DNA of 64,000 nt from Sulfuritalea sp. (GTDB taxonomy: Bacteria > Pseudomonadota > Gammaproteobacteria > Burkholderiales > Rhodocyclaceae), in NCBI GenBank assembly GCA_023229545.1, contig JALNZB010000003.1:1-64000 (forward strand), written 5' to 3'. Position numbers and translations under genes: made by a program. The number at the start of each line of letters is the position of its first letter. Positions within the stretch are counted from its first letter, which is position 1. Of this stretch, positions 43,253-50,268 are shown piece after piece. The notes below the pieces were generated by a model. It ran no database searches, was not told the DNA's origin, and saw nothing but the letters and a program-made list of their open reading frames with translations.

Positions 43253-43540
43253 ATGGAAATTGAAGCAGCCTATAGGCAAAAAATGGCAGCGCAACTGAAA
43301 GAATGGGGCGCCCAAATAGATCTGTTTGAAGCCAAGGCGGAGAACGCTGGGGCTGACATGAAGGTCAGGCACGCCGAGGCGTTGAGTAAGTTGCGTGCCA
43401 CGCAAGGCACGGCATCTGAAAAGATGCGTGATCTCGAAAAGGCCAGTGGCGAAGCATGGGAGCAGGTCAAGACGACCGCCGACAAGATATGGGATGAGTT
43501 GAAGGCTGGCATCGCGGACGCTCATGCCAAGTTCAAGTAA
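43253..43540 (+). CDS. Small coiled-coil protein, sll1863-type stress protein
   Basis: 95 residues from ATG 43253 with AAGGAG upstream. Entirely helical with heptads (YRQKMAAQLKEWGAQIDLFE, MRDLEKASGEAWEQVKTTAD) ending DAHAKFK. Small coiled-coil proteins of this type often sit beside BON/CsbD stress genes. Function unknown. It lies 29 bp after the BON gene, so probably the same transcript. Confidence 0.75.
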   Translation: MEIEAAYRQKMAAQLKEWGAQIDLFEAKAENAGADMKVRHAEALSKLRATQGTASEKMRDLEKASGEAWEQVKTTADKIWDELKAGIADAHAKFK

Positions 43541-43615
43541 GCCCGCAGGCAGCAGACACAGCCCATGCCCCCAGCGATCCCGGTCGCTGGAGGAAAATCA
43601 TTGGAGGTCCGAGAG

Positions 43616-43849
43616 ATGAATCTGAAACTGATCCTGATGCTGCTTCTGTCGAGCGTGGCGGTAGTCTTCGTCGCGCAAAATGTCACCGTGGTCGAGATCA
43701 GCTTTCTGTACTGGCGCGCATCGATGTCCAGTGCGCTGCTGATATTCTTCAGCTTGATCACCGGGCTTGTTCTGGGCTGGTTCATGCATGGTTACCTGTC
43801 GCACCGAAGAGCCAAGAACAGCAGGAATGAGTTGGCGTACCTGCGTTGA
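43616..43849 (+). CDS. LapA-domain (DUF1049) membrane protein
   Basis: 77 residues from ATG 43616 with GGAGG at 8-base spacing. Two transmembrane helices with the family pattern VVFVAQNVTVVEISFLYW and FFSLITGLVLGWFM. E. coli LapA (YciS) works with LapB in controlling LpxC and hence LPS amount; no lapB is adjacent, so the role here is uncertain. Confidence 0.78.
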   Translation: MNLKLILMLLLSSVAVVFVAQNVTVVEISFLYWRASMSSALLIFFSLITGLVLGWFMHGYLSHRRAKNSRNELAYLR

Positions 43850-44187
43850 ACCGACCGGGAACCAGGCTGGCCGGTCAATTCAACGCCGCAGCTGTCGGCA
43901 CCGCCTGGTGGTTGAGGCGCAGTTCGAAACTGCCGGCACCCCGCTCGACCGCAATCAGACGCAGCAACGGGCCAAGCATTGATCCAACTTGCCTCCATCG
44001 CCCGTTTGCCGGGATGAAACATTGTTCGCCCTATGTACGACAGCGCACAGAATGCCTGATGACCGGGGCGGATAGTCGTCACAAGACGCAAGGCGCCGGA
44101 ACTTTGGTGGCGTGCGCGGGAATCCGCGGCTGCAATGACTCAGCCGCACACCGATGCCTTTCGGGGTTCCATGATCAGGAGAATCAC
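43850..44187. other. Intergenic region before the ice-binding-like gene
   Basis: About 340 bp. The coding frame of the next gene is open through it, but codon use and composition are not coding-like, and the lipoprotein signal begins only at 44188. It presumably contains the promoter; no clear -10/-35, repeat or RNA structure is visible. Confidence 0.5.
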
Positions 44188-45393
44188 ATGAACAAATTCG
44201 AAAGTCCTTTCAAACCACTAACGTGGTTTATGGCGCTGTTGCTGTCGGCATTTCTGGTCGCATGCGGCGGCGGCGGCGGCGGAGGTGAAAACGTTCCTGC
44301 CAACGTAGTCCCCGGCGCCGCCGGCAGTCCGGGCGCCGCAGCCACCAATCCCACGGTAAATTCTTCGGCTCCAGCCAGCGGCGCCACGAATGTACCGACC
44401 ACCATCAAGAGCACCGGCAACATCGTGAGCGTCAAGACTTTGACCGCAACCTTTAGTGGCGCGATGGATCCGGCAACGATCACTCCGGTCGGAACATTCA
44501 CACTCAAGAACAATACGCTCGCAGGAATCGATGTTCCCGGCGTGGTCACGATGAACGGCACAAACACGATTGCGACCTTTACACCAGGAGCGGCCAATCT
44601 CGACGCGGCTACCAGCTATACCGCCACGATCAGCACCGCAGCCAAGAACGCAGGTGGAACTGCAATACCCAATCCCGTGGTGTGGAGCTTCACCACAGCC
44701 GCCGTGCTAACCATCGGTCAGGGGCCGGTGGATCTTGGAGCAGCGGGCAATTTCGTGATTTTCTCCAATACGGCAATCACGTCCGTTTTCCCGTCCGACG
44801 TCAAGGGCAGTATCGGGACGGCTGGCACCGGCTCCGACACCACCATAACCTGCCCGGAAATTACGGCAGGGGGAACCGTATGGTCCGTCGATGCCACCTA
44901 CCCAGATGCGGCATGCTTGACCATTGACGGCCCCAACGTAGGCATCGCAGCAGGAGCCATGGGCGCGGCGATCACCGACGCCAAGGGAAGGACAATTCCT
45001 GACTTTACTGACTTGGGTGCCGGCACTATTGGCGGCCTGGTACTCGCTCCGGGCCTCTATAAATGGACCGGCGCTGGCGGCGTTACGATAGACAACACTG
45101 GAGTCACTATCACGGGTGGCGCCGACGATGTCTGGATCTTCCAGATCGACAGCAACTTCACTGTGCAAAATAACGCCACCATCACCCTGGGCGGCGCAGC
45201 GCAGGCCAAGAACATCTTCTGGCAGGTCGGAGGTGTTGCTGGCGCGGTGATCGGATCGGCCGTGAATTTCAAGGGAGTTATCCTGGCTGACAGTGGAATC
45301 ACGCTGGATAGCGGCTCGACAGTTCTCGGCAGGCTGTATTCGAATCCTGCGATCACTCTCAAGACGAATACCATTACGCCGCCCGCCCCATAA
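44188..45393 (+). CDS. Ice-binding-like (DUF3494) lipoprotein with Ig-like domain
   Basis: 401 residues from ATG 44188 (AGGAG upstream). Lipobox LVAC followed by seven glycines as a flexible linker. Residues about 50-165 are a SbsA-type Ig-like domain (NSSAPASGATNVPT, VVWSFTTAA). Residues about 175-400 match DUF3494: LGAAGNFVIFSN, GSIGTAG, LAPGLYKW, DVWIFQID, KNIFWQVGG, FKGVILADSGITL, STVLGRLYS. Some DUF3494 proteins bind ice; others are adhesin-like surface proteins, so anti-freeze function is not proven. Outer-membrane lipoprotein, likely surface-exposed. Confidence 0.85.
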   Translation: MNKFESPFKPLTWFMALLLSAFLVACGGGGGGGENVPANVVPGAAGSPGAAATNPTVNSSAPASGATNVPTTIKSTGNIVSVKTLTATFSGAMDPATITPVGTFTLKNNTLAGIDVPGVVTMNGTNTIATFTPGAANLDAATSYTATISTAAKNAGGTAIPNPVVWSFTTAAVLTIGQGPVDLGAAGNFVIFSNTAITSVFPSDVKGSIGTAGTGSDTTITCPEITAGGTVWSVDATYPDAACLTIDGPNVGIAAGAMGAAITDAKGRTIPDFTDLGAGTIGGLVLAPGLYKWTGAGGVTIDNTGVTITGGADDVWIFQIDSNFTVQNNATITLGGAAQAKNIFWQVGGVAGAVIGSAVNFKGVILADSGITLDSGSTVLGRLYSNPAITLKTNTITPPAP

Positions 45394-45537
45394 GGCATGA
45401 CGCATCGGTGGTGACAGCAGTACCGGAAGGCCATCGGAAGATGGCCTTCTGCTTTATGGCCTATGCGATCAGGGAATGCGGAGGGGAAAAGGTCTTTCAA
45501 GGAACGCAGCGGCCGGCCCGAGTCAATAGTCGGCGCT

Positions 45538-45559
45538 GGCGGCACGGCGAGCGAAGCGG
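45538..45559 (+). repeat. Short dispersed repeat copy (intergenic)
   Basis: AGTCGGCGCT, six variable bases, ACGGCG, in the gap between the ice-binding-like gene and the cassette array; preceded by AAT as in the 41128 copy. Confidence 0.4.
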
Positions 45560-45576
45560 TTCCGATGATGAAATGG

Positions 45577-45607
45577 AAAATGGCGCGGAAAATTCAGCGC
45601 CATTTTT
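45577..45607. terminator. Bidirectional intrinsic terminator at the end of the cassette array
   Basis: AAAATGGCGC, a 10-base loop, GCGCCATTTT followed by T; on the minus strand the stem is also followed by TTTT. It would end transcription coming from the cassette array on the minus strand, and any read-through on the plus strand. Confidence 0.65.
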
Positions 45608-45644
45608 ACGACTTACTTTGCTGCAAAAAGGGGTTTTTCTACAG

Positions 45645-45713
45645 CTTCAACGTGAAGCTAACCGGCGCTGCGCGGCTTTATCGCGCAGCGTCCTCTGGAA
45701 CGACGGGTTCGGC
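45645..45713 (-). repeat. attC-like site A (after tumE-tumA)
   Basis: Read on the minus strand: GCCGAAC core (45713-45707), the shared central stem GGACGCTGCGCGATAAAGCC with its partner GCGCAGCGCC, then a GGTTAGCTTCAC arm and a GTTGAAG core (45651-45645). Length 69 bp. The cores deviate by one base each from RYYYAAC and GTTRRRY. It lies 19 bp after the stop of the antitoxin gene. Confidence 0.7.
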
Positions 45714-45731
45714 CCCTGAAACGCAGCCACG

Positions 45732-46079
45732 CTATGCAGCCTGCAACAGAAACTCAACTTTCACAGCCTCATACGGGAAAACAATGTGGCCGTCCTCAGT
45801 CTTGTTAAGTACTCCAGCGTTGAGCAGCGCAGTAACGTCGCCGTGCACGGCCTTTACGTCGCGTTCAGCGCGGCGTGCGGCTTCGCGAATGGACACCGGC
45901 CCAGCGCTGCAAAGCACCTTGAGTAGTTCCCATCGTTTTTCAGTTAGCACCCTCCACAGCAACTCGGGAGTGGCAAAGCTGATACGCGCAGTCTTCTGAG
46001 CTTTTCCTGTCTTCCAGGCGCGCGCAAAATCAGCCATGGAATCGGCAGGGGTTCGCACATCAAGAGTTACTGTTTTCAT
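45732..46079 (-). CDS. tumA: TumA-like HTH antitoxin
   Basis: 115 residues from ATG 46079. Central FATPELLWRVLTEKRWELLKVL and HTH ISIREAARRAERDVKAVHGDV-like segment (VSIREAARRAERDVKAVHGD), ending GHIVFPYEAVKVEFLL. This matches the antitoxin of the TumE/TumA (DUF6516) type II toxin-antitoxin family. It overlaps the end of the toxin gene, the usual toxin-first order, and would bind both the toxin and the operon promoter. Confidence 0.8.
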   Translation of the reverse strand: MKTVTLDVRTPADSMADFARAWKTGKAQKTARISFATPELLWRVLTEKRWELLKVLCSAGPVSIREAARRAERDVKAVHGDVTALLNAGVLNKTEDGHIVFPYEAVKVEFLLQAA

Positions 46080-46356
46080 GGTTCCACCTCGCAATATCCT
46101 TCTGGAAATCGGTGATCAATTGATCAGGCGTAGTAAAAGCATAGACACTTTCCTTTTTGCCGAAATGGCGGTGATCGCCCTTCCCAACTTCGTTGTCGTA
46201 GCGCAGAACGCATTCTCCACGCACGACGTAGACCAGCCTGTACTTGAACGCGTGCGCCGACCCTTTGAGTGGATTCGGGAGGCGCCACAGTACCAATTCC
46301 GCGAACGCCGACTCTGAGTAGGCGATACGAGCGCTAACAAGCTGAACGGCTTTCAT
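46060..46356 (-). CDS. tumE: TumE-like toxin (DUF6516)
   Basis: 98 residues from ATG 46356, where the family N-terminus begins (MKAVQLVSARIAYSESAFAE). Hallmarks: LVLWRLPNPLKGSAHAFKYR, LRYDNEVGKGDHRH and YAFTTPDQLITDF. Known TumE toxins are plasmid or chromosomal stabilisation toxins. The gene pair fills one cassette bounded by attC-like sites A and B. Confidence 0.8.
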   Translation of the reverse strand: MKAVQLVSARIAYSESAFAELVLWRLPNPLKGSAHAFKYRLVYVVRGECVLRYDNEVGKGDHRHFGKKESVYAFTTPDQLITDFQKDIARWNHENSNS

Positions 46357-46423
46357 GTTGGAGATAGTGCCAACATGCGCGACCGTTGTCAATCAGTCCA
46401 ACGCTTACGCACGCCGACAAGGG

Positions 46424-46494
46424 GCCGAACCGTTCAAGGTCAGGGGCGCGGCGCGGCTTTATCGCGCAGCGTCCCCTGCACCGCAGGGTTGGGC
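46424..46494 (-). repeat. attC-like site B (after the BrnT/CopG-like pair)
   Basis: On the minus strand: GCCCAAC (46494-46488, a perfect RYYYAAC core), the same central stem as site A, a CCTGACCTTGAAC arm, and GTTCGGC (46430-46424, one mismatch to GTTRRRY). 71 bp. It lies 21 bp after the antitoxin stop and about 70 bp before the TumE start. Confidence 0.78.
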
Positions 46495-46514
46495 GTCGGT
46501 GCCACGGCGAACAT

Positions 46515-46847
46515 TCAACTGCCAGACGTAGCGCGGCGTTTTGTCGCGGGGCGACTTGATTGCTTGGTAGCGCGCGGCGCGGCCAGGCGACCCGTAACGT
46601 ACTTGTGAAGAACGCTGGCGATGAGCGTTTGGTACGGCACACCTTCTTCAAGCGCCTTAACTTGAATGTCGCTCAAATCGCCAGAGGACAGGCGGATGTT
46701 GACCCGACGATCCTTAATGGCCGTAGCGCGCGCTGCTGCCTTGAATTTCGCAAGCTCGGCCTTCGTGGCAACTGACTTCAATTGGTCTTTCTCAAAGGCG
46801 GTGAGGACTTCATGTTCGTAGGCATCAATTTTCGGCATCTGTTTCAC
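46515..46847 (-). CDS. CopG/BrnA-like antitoxin
   Basis: About 110 residues. RRVNIRLSSGDLSDIQVKALEEG is a ribbon-helix-helix start followed by VPYQTLIASVLHKYVTG, as in CopG/BrnA antitoxins; the tail is basic and disordered. It overlaps the toxin gene by 23 bp. Expected to neutralise the toxin and repress the operon. Confidence 0.75.
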   Translation of the reverse strand: MKQMPKIDAYEHEVLTAFEKDQLKSVATKAELAKFKAAARATAIKDRRVNIRLSSGDLSDIQVKALEEGVPYQTLIASVLHKYVTGRLAAPRATKQSSRPATKRRATSGS

Positions 46848-47118
46848 CTTGATTCAAATAGTCCCGCGTTGCCTTGCGGCTCGGGATTACGGTCTTAAGA
46901 AAGAAATAGTCTTCCTCTTCGACAAACGGCACCAAATAGACGTAGTTGTCACACGCAACTACAAGAACGCGCTGCCTGGGGTATTTCGCCTGGTTCGGGT
47001 GAGCCAAGATATCCAGCAACCCACCGGCCTCGATTGAGACAACAATGCTCTCAAACGAAATACCCCGCTCTGCTTTGACGGTCTCGTTCTTCTCCGGACT
47101 CCAGCGAAATGGTTTCAT
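46825..47118 (-). CDS. BrnT-like toxin
   Basis: 97 residues. FRWSPEKNETVKAERGISFESIV at the N-terminus and FFLKTVIPSRKATRDYL at the C-terminus match the BrnT/RelE-fold ribonuclease toxin layout (Trp-Ser/Asp-x-x-Lys start, Ile-Pro-Ser-Arg-Lys end). Toxin-first order with a ribbon-helix-helix antitoxin supports this. Exact family is less certain than for TumE. Confidence 0.72.
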   Translation of the reverse strand: MKPFRWSPEKNETVKAERGISFESIVVSIEAGGLLDILAHPNQAKYPRQRVLVVACDNYVYLVPFVEEEDYFFLKTVIPSRKATRDYLNQGETDAEN

Positions 47119-47184
47119 GAGGGCAGTTTACGCCGCTGTGTGCCTTTTGTCACCATGCCACGCAGATGCTGACTTCACGACGCC

Positions 47185-47269
47185 CTTGTAGTAGAGCTAA
47201 CCGGCGCTGCGCGGCTTTATCGCGCAGCGCCGGTGACTGGAGGGAGCGGGGGCGACCGCCGGGTTAGCC
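47185..47269 (-). repeat. attC-like site C (after the GNAT gene)
   Basis: On the minus strand: GGCTAAC (47269-47263), overlapping the stop codon of the acetyltransferase gene, then about 30 bases, the shared stem, and GCGCCGGTTAGCTCTAC. The expected right-hand GTTRRRY core has decayed (TACAAGG region). 85 bp. The left and right GCTAACC/GGTTAGC arms are complementary. Confidence 0.65.
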
Positions 47270-47665
47270 ACCCCTAAGCACCCATGCCCGCGGGTTGTGT
47301 TCAAAACCAACCTTCGGGTAATACTCGTTTGCTTTCGGTGCAGCCAATAGCACGACCATGCACTCACGCCCAAGCCTTCGCTTTGTTTCATGAATGAGCT
47401 GCGTACCGATGCCATGCCTTTGGTATTCTGTATCGACGGCGAGGTCTGCGAGATAGGCAACATAGGTAAAGTCCGTAAGCGAGCGAGAGATGCCCACCAG
47501 GCGCTCACCGTGCCACGCCGTAATAGTGAGATTGGAATTATTGAGCATACCCTCGAATATGTCAGGCCTATCTACGGGCCGTCTCTCACCGAGAGTAGAT
47601 CGTTTATAGAGGTCGATAGCGGCCTCAACGGTAATCTTGGCGTCGTCACGGTATGCGATATTCAT
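47264..47665 (-). CDS. GNAT N-acetyltransferase (cassette gene)
   Basis: 133 residues from ATG 47665. The acetyl-CoA loop reads EYQRHGIGTQL and is followed by VVLLAAPKANEYYPKVGFEH, the normal GNAT ending. Start is only 24 bp after attC-like site D and the stop lies within site C, so the gene fills a compact cassette. Substrate unknown. GNATs are common integron cargo. Confidence 0.85.
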   Translation of the reverse strand: MNIAYRDDAKITVEAAIDLYKRSTLGERRPVDRPDIFEGMLNNSNLTITAWHGERLVGISRSLTDFTYVAYLADLAVDTEYQRHGIGTQLIHETKRRLGRECMVVLLAAPKANEYYPKVGFEHNPRAWVLRGG

Positions 47666-47688
47666 GCGGCGGGAGCCTAGGTGTGGGT

Positions 47689-47758
47689 GGCTTACGTTCA
47701 AGGTCAGGGGCGCTGCGCGGCTTTATCGCGCAGCGTCCGGTGCAATGATGGGTTGGGC
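47689..47758 (-). repeat. attC-like site D
   Basis: On the minus strand: GCCCAAC (47758-47752, perfect core), the shared central stem, the arm CCTGACCTTGAAC and GTAAGCC (47695-47689, one mismatch to GTTRRRY). 70 bp. It separates the small membrane protein gene from the acetyltransferase gene. Confidence 0.78.
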
Positions 47759-47805
47759 GTCGGTGGGTCAGAAGCGCGATGCATTGGTCAGCTATTGCCG
47801 CAAGC

Positions 47806-48114
47806 TCAGGAATGGAGCACGCTGACAACCACTGCAACTAAAGCGATGATTGCTGCCCACATTGCCCACCTTGACGACTGGCGCGCCGATTGAGCCGAAT
47901 GCTCGGCTGCATTTACAGAGCGTTCTAGCAGTAACCGGTCAGAACTTGCGGCTTCTTCAGCTTGCCTTCTGTCATGCAGCAGTAACCAAGCGCTTGCCAG
48001 TGATTTGTTTTGACCGCCAAAGGCGCCTCTGGCCAAAGCGCGACGGAGTCCCTCAATGCCGCCGTTTTCAGCCATCCATTCTTCGACATGCGCGTCGGAA
48101 TTGAAGTCTTTCAT
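47806..48114 (-). CDS. Small membrane protein, unknown (cassette gene)
   Basis: 102 residues. A soluble acidic N-terminal half (MKDFNSDAHVEEWMAENGGI), a polar helix and a single C-terminal transmembrane helix (WAMWAAIIALVAVVVSVL). No family recognised, as is typical of cassette genes. Ends 47 bp before attC-like site D. Confidence 0.65.
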   Translation of the reverse strand: MKDFNSDAHVEEWMAENGGIEGLRRALARGAFGGQNKSLASAWLLLHDRRQAEEAASSDRLLLERSVNAAEHSAQSARQSSRWAMWAAIIALVAVVVSVLHS

Positions 48115-48234
48115 GGTTTCTGGTTTTCTGTAGATTGCCTTCCAATGCGTTAAATATGCTCAGAACCCAAAGGCTTTGCGCTCGTGAAGGTTTCGAATTG
48201 ACGACATTTCACATTCCCCTTTTGCCAACAGTTG

Positions 48235-48310
48235 CGAGAACGTTAAGGTTCAGCTATGGGACACGAGCACAGGTAGCGAGTGCCTCGTCCGCTGGTCCCT
48301 ATTGTTGGCC
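48235..48310 (-). repeat. attC-like site E (diverged)
   Basis: On the minus strand: GGCCAAC (48310-48304) inside the last codons of the 233-residue gene, a different stem (GGGAC and ACGAGGCAC pairing with GTGCTCGT and GTCCC), a right arm ending CTTAAC and GTTCTCG (48241-48235). The stem sequence differs from sites A-D, but the size, position at the stop codon and core layout are the same. Confidence 0.55.
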
Positions 48311-48988
48311 CTTCTCGTTTTCAATTTTCTCAAGCGCTTCTGCGATTAGATTGACGCTCTCATATGACATGCCCTGCGTGACTAGGCAATAGGCATTTCG
48401 AAAAACTTCATACGTTTGGGCGATAAAATCAAAGCCTACAAAACCAACGCCACCAAACTTAAGCTTAAAGAAATTCTCACTGTCGCCGTAAACGCGCGTC
48501 AGGTAGCTCTGAGCGCAAAGATCAACCCGATCATCTGACACAAAACCATCTACATAAGACTCCACTGCATTGGCTACTTCTAAAAAGTGCGTCTCATCCC
48601 GTTCACCATGAATGTGGCGACATAGATGGACGACAACTTGCCTTGAAAATGCCAACCAAAAACTGTCCGAGTAATTTTGCTTTATAAAACTGGAAACACC
48701 AGCAACTCGCAACACGGAATATTCGCGAACACAACGCTCACGCTGTTCGAATGTTACGTTTAGATTTTTTCTCGTTTCATCGTCGGGCAGTAGTTCGTAG
48801 TCTTTTTCCAGAGGAAATGGCCTCAGAATAAACTTATTGACCCAATCGGCAAGTAATGAGGGAGATCGAAAGATTTCCTTCTCGGTGTATTCATCTGAAG
48901 CAGCCAAATGCTGCACTGCCGCGTGTGGCAACGTCGGGTTCGTTACCGGCGTCGTATTTTTCACTTTTAACCAGTCAAACAATCCCAT
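48299..48988 (-). CDS. Hypothetical protein (cassette gene)
   Basis: 229 residues from ATG 48988 (GGAAATAG upstream); a TTG at 49000 is in frame. Soluble, mixed alpha/beta, no recognised motif. GC is clearly lower (about 43%) than the rest of the window, as expected for recently acquired cassette DNA. First gene of the array in the direction of transcription. Confidence 0.65.
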   Translation of the reverse strand: MGLFDWLKVKNTTPVTNPTLPHAAVQHLAASDEYTEKEIFRSPSLLADWVNKFILRPFPLEKDYELLPDDETRKNLNVTFEQRERCVREYSVLRVAGVSSFIKQNYSDSFWLAFSRQVVVHLCRHIHGERDETHFLEVANAVESYVDGFVSDDRVDLCAQSYLTRVYGDSENFFKLKFGGVGFVGFDFIAQTYEVFRNAYCLVTQGMSYESVNLIAEALEKIENEKGQQ

Positions 48989-49038
48989 AGCTATTTCCAA
49001 TAATTTATTCAGAGAGCCTAGTGCTGAGTGGTGGTGAC

Positions 49039-49155
49039 GCCCAACGTGATGTAGACATCATCATGAAACTCCCATATCCGGGCATTACTGTCCAGATATG
49101 GGAAATCGTTTCCAGATACGGGTATGTAGTGCTATCCATATCTAGGCTATTTCCG
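49039..49155. other. Core site GTTGGGC and degenerate repeats upstream of the cassette array
   Basis: A perfect GTTRRRY core (GTTGGGC on the minus strand, 49045-49039) lies directly before the first cassette gene. Between 49071 and 49150 the 12-base pattern CCAKATMYGGG (variants at 49075, 49092, 49112 and 49137, some inverted) recurs. The place corresponds to where attI would be in an integron. No integrase gene is attached. Confidence 0.4.
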
Positions 49156-49235
49156 GAACGACCCGGTGTTCGAGTTTCAGCTTGCGGATCGCGGCTTTTG
49201 GCACTCGCCATACTTGCTGCTTCCTGTCCCAGATG
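49142..49235 (-). pseudogene. 3' fragment of a small conserved hypothetical gene
   Basis: The minus-strand end GGIWDRKQQVWRVPKAAIRK... LKLEHRVV resembles the C-terminus of a small conserved bacterial protein whose N-terminal part is missing; the upstream codons in the same frame are not coding-like. Probably a truncated remnant at the edge of the cassette array. Confidence 0.35.
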
Positions 49236-49397
49236 CCGCCGGACGACGGGGCATTGCCGGTGGCGACTGCGGTTCGACGGGTCGTGGCTTCGTTGGCGGG
49301 CACTGCGTTCCTCCCTGCGCGGCGGCGGTGGCCGCCAAATGTTCTTCGCAAGGATAGCGGCGACTCATGCCGTTGGCAAGCACCCTGGCATGCCGCC

Positions 49398-49949
49398 TCA
49401 GCCACCCTTGAGTTCCAGCGCCAGTCCCGCCGCGACAAAAGTGACGCGTTGCGCGATGCGGGCGATGGACTGGTTGAGGCGACCGGCGTCATCGACATAG
49501 AGGCGCGTCGCGGCGCCCAGCGGCACGATGCCGAGGCCCACTTCGTTGCTGACCAGGATCACGCGACCGGGAAGCGGCGGCAGGCAGTCGAGCAGCGCGG
49601 CGGTCTCGAAGGCCAGCAGCGGGCAATTCACTTCCTCGCCGGCCTCGGCCTGACGCGCGGCGAAGCCGGCGTGGAGAAGGTTGCTCAGCCACAGGGTCAG
49701 GCAATCCACCAGCAGGCAACGGTCGGCGGCGGCATGATTGACCAGCGTCGCGGCCAGGTGCAGCGGCTCTTCCACCAGCGCCCAGTGCCGCGCCCGGCGC
49801 GACTGATGCTGCGCGATGCGCCGCGCCATTTCCTCGTCGCCGGCCTGCGCCGTGGCGATGCAGGTCACGGCCAGCCCGGATTCGGCGGCGCGCTGCTCCG
49901 CCAGCGCGCTCTTGCCCGAACGGGCGCCGCCAAGAATGAGTTCGATCAT
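49398..49949 (-). CDS. cobU: Bifunctional adenosylcobinamide kinase/guanylyltransferase
   Basis: 183 residues from ATG 49949, where the P-loop begins (MIELILGGARSGKSALAE); the upstream extension is not used. Further motifs: VDCLTLWLSNLL and VSNEVGLGIVP. Phosphorylates adenosylcobinamide and attaches GMP in the nucleotide-loop pathway of B12. Divergent from the riboswitch-cobTSC unit; the riboswitch does not control this gene. Confidence 0.93.
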   Translation of the reverse strand: MIELILGGARSGKSALAEQRAAESGLAVTCIATAQAGDEEMARRIAQHQSRRARHWALVEEPLHLAATLVNHAAADRCLLVDCLTLWLSNLLHAGFAARQAEAGEEVNCPLLAFETAALLDCLPPLPGRVILVSNEVGLGIVPLGAATRLYVDDAGRLNQSIARIAQRVTFVAAGLALELKGG

Positions 49950-50009
49950 GTCGCGATTATTGCAGAAGCGCCCGCCTGGCCCCATAATTCGCCGCGATTC
50001 GGTGGGGGC

Positions 50010-50185
50010 CGGTGCAGCATCGGGCCTCCAGGGAACACGGTGAAAGCGCATAGCTCATTCCGTGGCGGGCCCGCCGCTGTGACCGGGGACGAACGTTGCA
50101 CGATGCCACTGGACTGGATTTGAACAGGTGTCCGGGAAGGCGCAACGCGAGGACGATCCGGGAGCCAGAAGACCGACCGATGATT
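50010..50185 (+). promoter_or_regulatory. Cobalamin riboswitch
   Basis: Conserved elements in order: GGGAACACGGTGAAA at about 50032, the GCCGCTGTGACCGGGGA segment near 50080, CCACTGGACTGG near 50108 and the B12 box AGCCAGAAGACC (50163-50174). It lies 5' of cobT on the plus strand. It binds adenosylcobalamin and should switch off cobTSC. Confidence 0.9.
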
Positions 50186-50190
50186 TTCGA

Positions 50191-50236
50191 AAAGCCCGTG
50201 GCGCGGGCTTTGTGCCGCGTCTGGAAGCGCGGCACA
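50191..50236 (+). terminator. Two consecutive hairpins, riboswitch expression platform
   Basis: AAAGCCCG/CGGGCTTT (50191-50198 with 50204-50211) is followed immediately by TGTGCCGCG/CGCGGCACA (50211-50219 with 50228-50236). They lie between the B12 box and the cobT ribosome binding site (50255). Without a T-run they are more likely translation-control or Rho-linked stems than a classical terminator. Confidence 0.5.
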
Positions 50237-50268
50237 AGGCCGCGCTGCGTTTTGAAAGGATGAATCGG

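Noticed and set aside
49142..49498. 118-codon minus-strand frame as a complete gene
   Set aside because: Only the last 30 codons look like protein; the rest overlaps the cobU end antisense and out of frame and has no start signal.
50191..50236. Classical Rho-independent terminator in the riboswitch
   Set aside because: The stems are strong but no T-run follows either of them, so only an expression-platform role is proposed.
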